From Nocardioides flavus (ex Wang et al. 2016) (GTDB lineage: Bacteria > Actinomycetota > Actinomycetes > Propionibacteriales > Nocardioidaceae), in NCBI RefSeq assembly GCF_014653115.1, contig NZ_BNAD01000011.1, positions 1-64,000 of the forward strand: a stretch of DNA of 64,000 nt, in the 5' to 3' direction. Shown here one piece after another: positions 43,724 to 51,690 of this stretch (positions are counted from its first letter, which is position 1; every line of letters begins with the position of its first letter). Position numbers and translations under genes: made by a program. Below the pieces are notes generated by a model. The model ran no database searches. It was not told where the DNA came from and was given only the letters and a program-made list of their open reading frames with translations.

Positions 43724-44938
43724 TCAGGAGAGCCGCTCGAGGATCATCGCCATGCCCTGGCCGCCGCCGACGCACATGGTGATGAGGCCGGTGGACTTGT
43801 CGTGCCAGTCCAGGCTGTTGAGCATGGTGTTCTGCAGGCGGGCGCCGGTCATGCCGAAGGGGTGGCCGACGGCGATGGCGCCGCCGTTGACGTTGAGCCG
43901 GTCGAGGTCGATGCCGAGGTCCTGGTAGGACGGCACGACCTGGGCGGCGAAGGCCTCGTTGATCTCGACGAGGTCGATGTCGCCGATGCTCATCCCGGCG
44001 TGCTTGAGCGCGTTCTTCGTCGCCTCGACGGGGCCGAGGCCCATGATCTCCGGGGAGAGGCCCGAGACCCCGGTCGACACGATGCGCGCGAGCGGGGTGA
44101 GCCCGAGCTCGGCGGCCTTGGTGTCGGACATGATGACGACCGCGGCGGCGCCGTCGTTGAGCGCGCAGCAGTTGCCGGCGGTGACCACGCCGTCGGGGCG
44201 GAAGACCGGGTCGAGGCCGGCGATCGCGTCGTACGTCACTCCGGCGCGCGGCCCGTCGTCCTTGGTCACCACGGTGCCGTCGGGGGTCGTCACCGGAGTG
44301 ATCTCGCGCTCCCAGAAGCCGTCGGCGATCGCCTTCTCGGCGAGGTTCTGCGAGCGTACGGCGAACTCGTCGAGCTCCTTGCGGTCGAGCCCGCGCAGCC
44401 GGGCGACGTTCTCGGCGGTCTGGCCCATCGCGATGTAGATGTCGGGCAGCAGGCCGTCCTCGCGCGGGTCATGCCAGTCCTGGCCGCCCTTGGCCATCTC
44501 GTCGGTGCGGGCGCCCGCCTCGTCGAAGAGCGGGTTGCGGGTGCCGGGGATGTGGTCGGAGGTGCCCTTCGCGAAGCGGGAGACGGTCTCGACGCCGGCG
44601 GAGACGAAGATGTCGCCCTCGCCGGCCTTGATGGCGTGGAACGCCATGCGCGTGGTCTGCACCGAGGAGGAGCAGTAGCGGGTGACCGTGGCGCCGGGGA
44701 CCTCGAGGCCGAGGAGGGTGGTCACGACCCGCGCCATGTTGTTGCCGGACTCGCCGCCCGGAAGGCCGCAGCCGAGGAGGAGGTCCTCGATGGTGGTGGG
44801 GTCGAGGTCGGGGATCTTGTCGAGCGCGGCCTGGACGACGAGCGCCGTGAGGTCGTCGGGCCGGAAGTCCTTGAGCGACCCCTTGTTGGCCCGTCCGATG
44901 GGGGAGCGGGCTGCGGAAACGATCACTGCTTCAGGCAT
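43724..44938 (-). CDS. Acetyl-CoA C-acyltransferase (thiolase)
   Basis: A 404-residue thiolase that cleaves 3-ketoacyl-CoA or condenses two acetyl-CoA. The nucleophile is C89 (VTRYCSSSVQTT). The C-terminal motifs are VNGGAIAVGHPFGMTGAR (His) and CVGGGQGMAM (acid/base Cys near 393). The first residues PEAVIVSAARSPIGRANKGS are canonical. It resembles FadA-type degradative thiolases, but no FadB, acyl-CoA dehydrogenase or regulator is adjacent, so the pathway is not fixed. It is transcribed alone. Confidence 0.93.
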   Translation of the reverse strand: MPEAVIVSAARSPIGRANKGSLKDFRPDDLTALVVQAALDKIPDLDPTTIEDLLLGCGLPGGESGNNMARVVTTLLGLEVPGATVTRYCSSSVQTTRMAFHAIKAGEGDIFVSAGVETVSRFAKGTSDHIPGTRNPLFDEAGARTDEMAKGGQDWHDPREDGLLPDIYIAMGQTAENVARLRGLDRKELDEFAVRSQNLAEKAIADGFWEREITPVTTPDGTVVTKDDGPRAGVTYDAIAGLDPVFRPDGVVTAGNCCALNDGAAAVVIMSDTKAAELGLTPLARIVSTGVSGLSPEIMGLGPVEATKNALKHAGMSIGDIDLVEINEAFAAQVVPSYQDLGIDLDRLNVNGGAIAVGHPFGMTGARLQNTMLNSLDWHDKSTGLITMCVGGGQGMAMILERLS

Positions 44939-45186
44939 GGAGAACTCCGGTTACTCGTCGGTTGGGTCTGCCTCGCACCCTAGCGTCGGGCGGGGTCAGT
45001 CCTCCGTGGGCCCCGGGGCGCGGAACCGTCGGGACCACCGGTGAACCGGTGGTTCCCGAGCTTCCAGCCCGTTGCAACGGGCTGGAACCGTACGGAAGGG
45101 GCTGGAAGCCTTGCGTTCCGCGGCGTCCTGATCCACGCTCGGACGGCCCGCGCGGGGAGCCGGCCCGGATCTGCGACGATCGGTCC
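44939..45186. repeat. Palindrome cluster between thiolase and thioesterase genes
   Basis: GGGACCACCGG pairs with CCGGTGGTTCCC at 45031-45057 with one bulged base. Next, TTCCAGCCCGTTG at 45062-45074 is directly followed by its exact reverse complement (26-base perfect palindrome to 45087), and a third partial copy GGGGCTGGAAG lies at about 45098-45108. The pattern looks like mobile intergenic palindromes of the REP kind. CCGGTGGTTCC also occurs at 130-140. Confidence 0.6.
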
Positions 45187-46047
45187 GTGCGCCATCTGTA
45201 CCGCTGCCCGCTGAGGTGGGCCGACCTCGACCTGCTCGGGCACGTCAACAACGTCACCTACGTCGACTACCTCCAGGAGGCGCGGGTCGACATGTTCCGC
45301 ACCCACGTCCCGGGGAGCCGCGCCGAGGACCTCGCCGAGGGCGTCGTGGTGGTCCGGCACGAGGTGACGTACGTGTCCTCGCTCACCTTCGGCTTCGAGC
45401 CGGTGTCGATCGAGTGCTGGGTCACCGAGATCCGTGCGGCGAGCTTCACGCTGGCCTACGAGGTCTTCGAGGAGGACGAGGCTGGGGAGCGGACTGTCTT
45501 CCTCCGCGCGCGAACGGTGCTGACGCCCTACGTCTTCGCCACCGAGCGCCCGCGGCGCCTGCACGACGAGGAGCGCGAGTCGCTGTCGCGGCTCCTCGAG
45601 CCGGACGAGCCGGTCCGCCCGCGGTCGGCGCCCGAGGTCGTCGACGTGCCGGGCGGTCGCTACCCCGTGCACGTCCGCTTCAGCGACGTGGACGTGTACG
45701 GCCACGTCAACAACGTGAAGTACTTCGAGTACTTCCAGGAGGCGCGGATCCAGCTGATGGCGGCCGGGGGCGGCGAGCTCGCCGCCGGCCTCCACCTCGT
45801 CGTGGCGCGGACCGACGTCGACTACCGGCGCCCGATCCTGTTCCGCGCCGAGCCGTACGACTGCCGTACGTGGGTCTCGCACCTGGGCAGCACGTCGGTG
45901 GTCTTCGAGTCCGTGGTCCGCGACGGTGACGACGTCCTCGCCCGCGCCCGCGTCGTGGGTGTCTGCATCGACAGCGCCACCGGGCGCCCGGCCCCTGTCC
46001 CGGAGGAGTTCCGCGAGGTCGTCGCGGCCGCTACTCCATCGAGTTGA
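45187..46047 (+). CDS. Double-hotdog acyl-CoA thioesterase
   Basis: A 286-residue protein with two 4HBT-type domains. Each has the signature RWADLDLLGHVNNVTYVDYL (about 10-29) or RFSDVDVYGHVNNVKYFEYF (about 167-186), where the Asp is catalytic and the H-N-N positions the nucleophilic water. A hydrolase of medium or aromatic acyl-CoA is likely. Tandem arrangement suggests a dimer-like unit from one chain. GTG at 45187. It overlaps the convergent globin gene by 17 bases. It could recycle CoA, but no pathway gene is linked except the divergent thiolase. Confidence 0.9.
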   Translation: MRHLYRCPLRWADLDLLGHVNNVTYVDYLQEARVDMFRTHVPGSRAEDLAEGVVVVRHEVTYVSSLTFGFEPVSIECWVTEIRAASFTLAYEVFEEDEAGERTVFLRARTVLTPYVFATERPRRLHDEERESLSRLLEPDEPVRPRSAPEVVDVPGGRYPVHVRFSDVDVYGHVNNVKYFEYFQEARIQLMAAGGGELAAGLHLVVARTDVDYRRPILFRAEPYDCRTWVSHLGSTSVVFESVVRDGDDVLARARVVGVCIDSATGRPAPVPEEFREVVAAATPSS

Positions 46048-46405
46048 CCATGAACTGGGCTGCGTGGGTCACGTAGTCCCAGAAGCGAGCGTCCTGCTCC
46101 GCGGTGAGGTCGGCCTCGTCCAGGCCCGCGCGGAAGTGCACCAGCCAGCGCTGCGCCGCGTCGGGCGTCACGCGGAACGGCGCGTGGCGCATCCGCAGCC
46201 GCGGGTGGCCGCGCGTGTCGCCGTACGTCGTGGGCCCGCCCCAGTACTGCATGAGGAACAGGGCGAAGCGCTCCTCCGCCGGCCCCAGGTCCTCCTCGGG
46301 GTACATCGGGCGGAGCAGCTCGTCGTGGGCCACGCCCTCGTAGAAGCGGTGGACGATCGTGCGGATCGTCTCCTCGCCGCCGATCTCGTCGTAGAACGTG
46401 CTCAC
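46031..46405 (-). CDS. glbO: Group II truncated haemoglobin
   Basis: A 124-residue haem protein of the trHb2/GlbO type. STFYDEIGGEETIRTIVHRF is the start, MYPEEDLGPAEERFALFLMQYWGGPTTY follows with the distal-side residues, and RMRHAPFRV holds the proximal histidine. Such proteins bind oxygen and may protect against peroxide or nitric oxide. GTG start. Its 3' end overlaps the thioesterase gene. Confidence 0.94.
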   Translation of the reverse strand: MSTFYDEIGGEETIRTIVHRFYEGVAHDELLRPMYPEEDLGPAEERFALFLMQYWGGPTTYGDTRGHPRLRMRHAPFRVTPDAAQRWLVHFRAGLDEADLTAEQDARFWDYVTHAAQFMVNSME

Positions 46406-46437
46406 CCGGCCATTGTGTCCGGTCGCCGATCGCCTGC

Positions 46438-47574
46438 TCAGGCGGGTCCCTCGGCGCGCGCCGGCCCTTCGGCGGGCGGGGTGCCGGCGGGCGGCTCCGC
46501 GGGAGCGTCCGCCGCGTCGCCGTCGGGGTGACGCGGGTCGCCGTCGCGCATCCACAGCACGCGCTGCGCGAAGGGGATCTCGATGCCCTCGTGGTCGAAG
46601 CGGTACTTGATGCGCTGGCGCATCTCGCGGGCCACGGCCCACTGCTCGAGGGGCGCGGTCTTGAGTGCCACCCTGACGACGACTGCGTCCGGGCCGAGGT
46701 CCTGCACGCCCCACACCGACGGCTCCTCGATGATGCGGCCCTTGAAGTCCTCGTCCTCCCAGAGGTCGTGCGCGACGTCGGCCAGCACCTGGCGCACCCG
46801 GGCGAGGTCTTCGCCGTAGCCGACGCTCACGTCCAGCACGGTGCGCGCCCAGTTCTGGCTCATGTTGCCGACGCGCAGGATCTCGCCGTTGCGGACGTAC
46901 CAGACGGTCCCGTTGACGTCGCGCAGGCGGGTGACCCGCAGGCTCACCGCCTCCACGGTGCCGACGGCCTCGCCGAGGTCGACCTCGTCGCCGACGCCGT
47001 ACTGGTCCTCGAAGATCATGAAGATGCCGGACAGGAAGTCCTTCACCAGCGCCTGCGAGCCGAAGCCGATGGCGACGCCGATGATGCCGGCGCTCGCGAT
47101 CAGCGGGCCGATGTCGTAGCCGAGCTCGGCGATGAACATCAGGGTGATCACGGTGAGGACCACGCCGGTCACGATGCTCTTGAGCAGCGAGCCCATCGTC
47201 GCCGCCCGCTGGACGCGGCGGGTGTAGCCGGGGTCCTCGGTCAGGTTGAGCGCGTGACCCATCCGGCCGCCGGAGATGGCACGGCTGACCCGGTTGGGCA
47301 GCACGCCGTGCTCGGCCTTCTGCACGACGCGGTCGATGAGCCGGTGGAGCAGCCACCGGACGACCAGTCCGATCAGGATCAGTCCCAGGAGGGCCGACGG
47401 CTTGCCGATGATCCAGTCCGCGACGTTGGCCAGCTGCTGGTTGCCGGTCCAGTCGTAGACCCATCCGCAGATGTTCTCGTCGGGCCCGCAGGCGGCCATC
47501 GGGTTGAGGGGGGTGGTCTCGCTCCCGGAGACCTCGGTCACGTTGATGATCGGGGTGGTGAGGGGGTGAGGCAT
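46438..47574 (-). CDS. MscS-type mechanosensitive channel
   Basis: A 378-residue membrane channel that opens on turgor rise. Three hydrophobic segments (LLGLILIGLVVRWLLHRLI; SIVTGVVLTVITLMFIAEL; pore helix IASAGIIGVAIGFGSQALVKDF) are followed by the beta domain EDQYGVGDEVDLGEAVGTVE and VSVGYGEDLARVRQVLADV. An alpha/beta C-terminal vestibule and a disordered Pro/Ala/Glu tail (about 340-378) complete it. Slightly longer than E. coli MscS (286). It is separate from the globin gene by 32 bases and shares its strand. Confidence 0.92.
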   Translation of the reverse strand: MPHPLTTPIINVTEVSGSETTPLNPMAACGPDENICGWVYDWTGNQQLANVADWIIGKPSALLGLILIGLVVRWLLHRLIDRVVQKAEHGVLPNRVSRAISGGRMGHALNLTEDPGYTRRVQRAATMGSLLKSIVTGVVLTVITLMFIAELGYDIGPLIASAGIIGVAIGFGSQALVKDFLSGIFMIFEDQYGVGDEVDLGEAVGTVEAVSLRVTRLRDVNGTVWYVRNGEILRVGNMSQNWARTVLDVSVGYGEDLARVRQVLADVAHDLWEDEDFKGRIIEEPSVWGVQDLGPDAVVVRVALKTAPLEQWAVAREMRQRIKYRFDHEGIEIPFAQRVLWMRDGDPRHPDGDAADAPAEPPAGTPPAEGPARAEGPA

Positions 47575-47604
47575 GCCCGCCAGTATGGCGATAGCCTTGT
47601 AGCC

Positions 47605-48006
47605 GTGACCACGCACGTCAGCCTGCACGTCAGCCCCTCCCGATCGTCGCGCAGCGCGTACGCCCGCTGGGCCGGACGCGCCGTCGTCCTCGCCGGCGCG
47701 CCCGCGCTGGCTCTGCTCGCAGCTCCCGCCCACGCCGACGTACCGGCGGGCTGGGGCGGGCAGACCGAGCACCAGGGGCTCGAGGCGCTGGACGCCCTCG
47801 CGCTGTTCGTCGGCGCGCCGCTGCTGCTGTTCGTGGTCATCGGCCTCGCGGTCTACATCCCGGCCATGATCCGCGGCGAGAAGCTGCTCCCCGACCACTC
47901 CGCCGGCGAGGCCCAGTGGATCGGCGGCCCCCGCCAGGGCGTCGCCGAGCTCCCCGCCCCCGACGGCGAGGACTCCCGGGCGGGTGGCGCCAGTGGCAGC
48001 TGGTGA
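47605..48006 (+). CDS. Secreted/membrane protein of unknown function
   Basis: A 133-residue protein. The N-terminus (RSAYARWAGRAVVLAGAPAL then LAAPAHA) is a signal peptide or anchor, and a second hydrophobic segment is LFVGAPLLLFVVIGLAVYIP. The C-terminal PAMIRGEKLLPDHSAGEAQW is cytoplasmic if the first segment is removed. ALDALALFVGAPLLL is a pattern shared by small actinobacterial membrane proteins. GTG at 47605. The stop overlaps the next gene by 23 bases. Function unknown. Confidence 0.72.
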   Translation: MTTHVSLHVSPSRSSRSAYARWAGRAVVLAGAPALALLAAPAHADVPAGWGGQTEHQGLEALDALALFVGAPLLLFVVIGLAVYIPAMIRGEKLLPDHSAGEAQWIGGPRQGVAELPAPDGEDSRAGGASGSW

Positions 48007-48373
48007 GCTGAGCGAGACCGACCGCCTGTCGCTCGACAAGGCCATCCGTCTCGCCGAGCAGGCATGCCGCTTCGAGTTCTCCGTCTACGTCGGCCCGGCC
48101 GAGGGTGACGACACCCGCGCGTGGGCGACCCGGCTGCACAACCGGCTCGTGGCGCCCGCGCGCAGCGTGCTCGTCCTCGTCGACCCCCGGCGACGCGTCG
48201 TCGAGGTCGTCACGGGCGGCGACGTGCGCCGGCACCTGACCGACGCCGAGGTCGAGCTGGCGGTGCTGGCGATGTCGTCGGAGTTCGCCGCCGGCAACCT
48301 CGCGACCGGCCTGCAACGCGGCATCGCGATGCTCGCCGAGCACGCGCGCCCGCAGAACACGCTCCACGCCTGA
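47984..48373 (+). CDS. DUF5130/TPM-domain protein
   Basis: A 129-residue soluble protein with the TPM-like fold (RLSLDKAIRLAEQACRFEFS; SVLVLVDPRRRVVEVVTGGD; RRHLTDAEVELAVLAM). The domain occurs in acid phosphatase-like and membrane-quality-control proteins, but activity is unproven here. GTG start at 47984 inside the previous gene; overlap of 23 bases suggests a two-gene operon with the membrane protein, a pairing seen in other actinobacteria (from memory). An inverted-repeat terminator follows. Confidence 0.8.
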   Translation: MAPVAAGELSETDRLSLDKAIRLAEQACRFEFSVYVGPAEGDDTRAWATRLHNRLVAPARSVLVLVDPRRRVVEVVTGGDVRRHLTDAEVELAVLAMSSEFAAGNLATGLQRGIAMLAEHARPQNTLHA

Positions 48374-48374
48374 G

Positions 48375-48453
48375 CCGACCGGGCACTTCGTGCCCATGTG
48401 AGCGAACGAAGTGCCCGGTCGGTGACGCGGGCCGGCACGAAGTGCCCGGTCGG
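48375..48453. terminator. Three copies of a 17-base element between convergent genes
   Basis: ACGAAGTGCCCGGTCGG occurs exactly at 48406-48422 and 48437-48453, and its reverse complement at 48375-48391. The first inverted copy can pair with either direct copy, giving two exclusive 17-bp hairpins. It separates the DUF5130 gene and pepN, which face each other, so it can end both transcripts. The left copy also contains a short hairpin GGGCAC-TTC-GTGCCC. Confidence 0.65.
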
Positions 48454-48458
48454 CTTGC

Positions 48459-51011
48459 TCAGCGGGCGTCGTAGCGCTGGGCCGTCAGGGCCCGGGCGAT
48501 CTCGGCGCGCGCCTCGCCGACGTAGCGCTGGGCCTGCTTGGGTGCGGTGTTGTCGACCAGCCACTCGTCGAGACGGGCGAGCGTGGCCTCCGAGCCGAGG
48601 GGCAAGGGGAAGCCGTACTCGAGGATCGTCGAGGCCTTGTGGAAGCCGAGGGTGTCGACGAGCGTCTCCGACGCGCTCAGGAACTTCTCGAGGTAGGGCT
48701 CGAGGACGTCCTCCTGGCCGAACCGGAAGATCGAGAAGGCGATCTCGCGCGACGTCTCGTTCGGGGTCGCCGGGTCGACGAGCGCGGCCCAGGCGGCAGC
48801 CTTGGCCTCCGCGGTCGGCTGCGCCGCACGGGCGGCGGCTGCCTGCTCCTTGCCGGAGATCGTCTTGTCGACCTCGAGCTCCGCATCGATCTCGGCGTCA
48901 CCGAACCGACCCCGCTTGGCCAGCGCCGTGATCAGCGCCCACCGCATGTCCTGGTCGATCGCGAGGCCCTCGACGGCGAAGGAGCCGTCGAGCAGCCCGA
49001 TGAGGTCGTCCAGCGCGGGGTCGCTGTGGGCGGCGCCGGCGTACGAGCGGGCGAAGGTGAGCTGGTGGTCGCTGCCCGGCTCCGCGGCGAGCAGCAGCTC
49101 ACGCAGCCCCTTCTCCCACCGTGCCTGGAGCTCGGGACGGTGGGCGGGGTCGGAGTAGAAGTTGATCGCCAGCGCGGTGGACGCCGGAATCCGGGTCACC
49201 GCCCACGCGTCGGTCTCCTCGCCGATGTTGGCGAGCACCAGGTCCGCCCAGTCACGCGTACGCATCTCGCCGTCGCGGGTCATGTCCCACGCGGCGCCCC
49301 ACACGAGCGCACGCGGGAGCGAGTCCGCGAAGGTCGACAGCGCCGAGATGGCGGTCGCCATCGAGCGCTCGTCGAGGCGGATCTTGGCGTAGGCGTGGTC
49401 CTCGTCGTTGAGCAGCAGCAGCGCCGGCTGCTTCACGCCGACGAGCTCGGGCACCTCGGTGCTGGCGCCCTCGACGTCGATCTCGAGGTAGTCGCGCCGG
49501 ACGAGCCGGCCGTCCACCTCGTCGTACAGGCCGATGCCGAGACGGTGGCGACGCAGCGTCGGCCAGTCCTCGTGGGCCGTCTGGCTGACCGAGAAGGACG
49601 AGTACGCGCCCGCGCCGTCGAGCTCGAACGACGGGGCGAGGGTGTTGACACCGGCGGTCTGGAGCCACTCCTGCGCCCAGCCCTGCAGCTCACGACCCGA
49701 CGCCTTCTCGAGCGTGGCGAGCAGGTCCTTGAACTCGGGGTTCCCGTACTCCCACTCCTTGAAGTAGGCGCGCAGCCCCTCGAGGAACGGGTCGATGCCG
49801 ACCCACGCGACCAGCTGCTTGAGCACCGAGGCGCCCTTGGCGTAGGTGATCATGTCGAAGTTGACCTCGACCGCGTGCAGGTCGACGTTGTCGGCCGCGA
49901 TCGGGTGCGTCGAGGGCAGCTGGTCGGCGCGGTAGCCGGTCTGCTTGCGGGCGTTGGCGAAGCCCGTCCACGCGTCGTCGAACTCCGTGGCGTTGGCCTC
50001 GCACCAGTAGCAGGCCCACTCGGCGAACGACTCGTTGAGCCACAGGTCGTCCCACCACTTCATGGTGACCAGGTCGCCGAACCACATGTGCGCCATCTCG
50101 TGGGTGATCACCGAGGCGCGGAACTCGAAGAACGACCGCGGCTGGCGGCTGCGGGGGAGGTACTCGTCGCGCAGCGTCACGCAGCCGGCGTTCTCCATCG
50201 CGCCGGCGTTGTACTCGGGGACGTAGAGCTGGTCGTACTTGCCGAACGGGTAGGGGTAGTCGAACTGCTCCTCGAACCACGCGAAGCTCTGCTTGGTGAG
50301 CTTGACCAGCTCGGCGGTGTCCATGTGCTCCGTGAGCGACTGGCGGCAGTAGTGGCCCAGCGGGATCGTGCCGAACTTGCCCTCGTAGGTGTCGAACTCG
50401 CCGTGGTACTCGCCGGCGACGATCGCGGTGATGTAGGTCGACATCCGCTTGGTGGCCGGGAAGCGCCAGACGGAGGAGCCGTCGCCGAGGTCGGCCGGCT
50501 CGGGCGTGGCCGCGTTGGAGACGACGACCCAGTGCGAGGGAGCCGTGACGTTGAAGGTGAAGACGGCCTTGAGGTCGGGCTGCTCGAAGGTGGTGAAGAC
50601 GCGGCGGGCGTCGGGCACCTCGAACTGGCTGTAGAGGTAGACCTTGTCGTCCGCCGGGTCGACGAACCGGTGCAGGCCCTCGCCGGTGTTGGAGTAGGCG
50701 CAGTCGGCGGTGACGACGAGCGTGTTGGTCGCCTCGAGGTCGTCGAGGGTGATGCGGCCGTCGGCGTACGCCGTGGCGGGGTCGAGGCTGCGTCCGTTGA
50801 GGGTGATCTCGCGGACGGTGGGCGCGACGAGGTCGGCGAAGGTGCCGGCGCCGGGCTCACGGCAGGTGAACTCGAGGGTGGTGGTGGAGACGAAGGTGGT
50901 CTCCTCGGGGAGGGTGGCTGACGTCAGGTCCAGGTCGACGGTGTAGGTCGAGACGTCCAGGAGGGCGGCGCGGGTGGCGGCCTCGTCCCGGGTGAGGTTG
51001 GTTCCAGGCAT
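48459..51011 (-). CDS. pepN: Aminopeptidase N (M1)
   Basis: An 850-residue zinc aminopeptidase that removes N-terminal residues from peptides. GAMEN exopeptidase motif at 270-274; zinc motif H304-E305-x2-H308 with E327 as third ligand (HEMAHMWFGD and NESFAEW). The Tyr for transition state lies in the C-terminal part. The ATG at 51011 is the last before the catalytic domain; upstream frame is not conserved. It is divergent from the Rv2466c-like gene with a 79-base gap and has no operon partner. Length matches the 850-870 of actinobacterial PepN. Confidence 0.96.
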   Translation of the reverse strand: MPGTNLTRDEAATRAALLDVSTYTVDLDLTSATLPEETTFVSTTTLEFTCREPGAGTFADLVAPTVREITLNGRSLDPATAYADGRITLDDLEATNTLVVTADCAYSNTGEGLHRFVDPADDKVYLYSQFEVPDARRVFTTFEQPDLKAVFTFNVTAPSHWVVVSNAATPEPADLGDGSSVWRFPATKRMSTYITAIVAGEYHGEFDTYEGKFGTIPLGHYCRQSLTEHMDTAELVKLTKQSFAWFEEQFDYPYPFGKYDQLYVPEYNAGAMENAGCVTLRDEYLPRSRQPRSFFEFRASVITHEMAHMWFGDLVTMKWWDDLWLNESFAEWACYWCEANATEFDDAWTGFANARKQTGYRADQLPSTHPIAADNVDLHAVEVNFDMITYAKGASVLKQLVAWVGIDPFLEGLRAYFKEWEYGNPEFKDLLATLEKASGRELQGWAQEWLQTAGVNTLAPSFELDGAGAYSSFSVSQTAHEDWPTLRRHRLGIGLYDEVDGRLVRRDYLEIDVEGASTEVPELVGVKQPALLLLNDEDHAYAKIRLDERSMATAISALSTFADSLPRALVWGAAWDMTRDGEMRTRDWADLVLANIGEETDAWAVTRIPASTALAINFYSDPAHRPELQARWEKGLRELLLAAEPGSDHQLTFARSYAGAAHSDPALDDLIGLLDGSFAVEGLAIDQDMRWALITALAKRGRFGDAEIDAELEVDKTISGKEQAAAARAAQPTAEAKAAAWAALVDPATPNETSREIAFSIFRFGQEDVLEPYLEKFLSASETLVDTLGFHKASTILEYGFPLPLGSEATLARLDEWLVDNTAPKQAQRYVGEARAEIARALTAQRYDAR

Positions 51012-51090
51012 GCGGGCATCCTGCCACCGGGATGTGGCCCGACCCACACCGGTGGGGAATAGGTGGCCAGGGAGAGGGATTGATGTGGAC

Positions 51091-51690
51091 ATGGCTACCG
51101 CTGACCTCTGGTTCGACCCGCTCTGCCCGTTCGCCTGGATCACCTCGCGCTGGATCCGCGAGGTCGAGCAGGTCCGCGACATCGAGGTGCAGTGGCACGT
51201 GATGTCGCTGGCCTACCTCAACAAGGACAAGGACATCCCGGCCGAGTACCGCGAGATGCTCCAGGGCACCGAGAAGCCGGTCCGGGTCGCGATCCGCATC
51301 GCGGAGCAGCACGACAACAAGACCCTCGGCGACTGGTACACCGCGATCGGCACCCGGCGCCACAACAACGGCGAGGAGCTGACGCGCGAGACCGTCGCCG
51401 CGTCGCTGGCCGACGTGGGCCTGCCCGCCGAGCTGATCGAGGCCTGGGACGACGCGTCCCTCGACGACGCCGTGGCGAAGAGCCACCACGAGGGCATGGA
51501 CCCGGTCGGCGACGACGTCGGCACGCCGACGATCCACATCAACGGGTCGGCCTTCTTCGGTCCGGTGCTGTCGAAGATCCCGCGCGGCGAGGAGGCCGGC
51601 GAGCTCTGGGACGGCGCCGTCGCGGTGGCGAAGTTCCCCTACTTCTACGAGCTCAAGCGCTCGCGGACCGGCGACCTCGACTTCAGCTGA
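51091..51690 (+). CDS. Mycothiol-dependent reductase-like protein (Rv2466c family), CPFA variant
   Basis: A 199-residue DsbA/FrnE-type thioredoxin-fold protein. It aligns along its length with mycobacterial Rv2466c: DPLCPFAWITSRWI, WHVMSLAYLNK, GTPTIHINGSAFFGPVLSKI and IPRGEEAGELWD. The family's active site is CPWC; here it is C12-P-F-A15, so the resolving Cys is lost. A single Cys fits a monothiol mechanism that uses mycothiol. ATG at 51091 is taken, though a GTG at 51085 has better spacing from ggagaggg. The role is probably reduction of disulfides or electrophiles in the cytoplasm. Confidence 0.88.
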   Translation: MATADLWFDPLCPFAWITSRWIREVEQVRDIEVQWHVMSLAYLNKDKDIPAEYREMLQGTEKPVRVAIRIAEQHDNKTLGDWYTAIGTRRHNNGEELTRETVAASLADVGLPAELIEAWDDASLDDAVAKSHHEGMDPVGDDVGTPTIHINGSAFFGPVLSKIPRGEEAGELWDGAVAVAKFPYFYELKRSRTGDLDFS

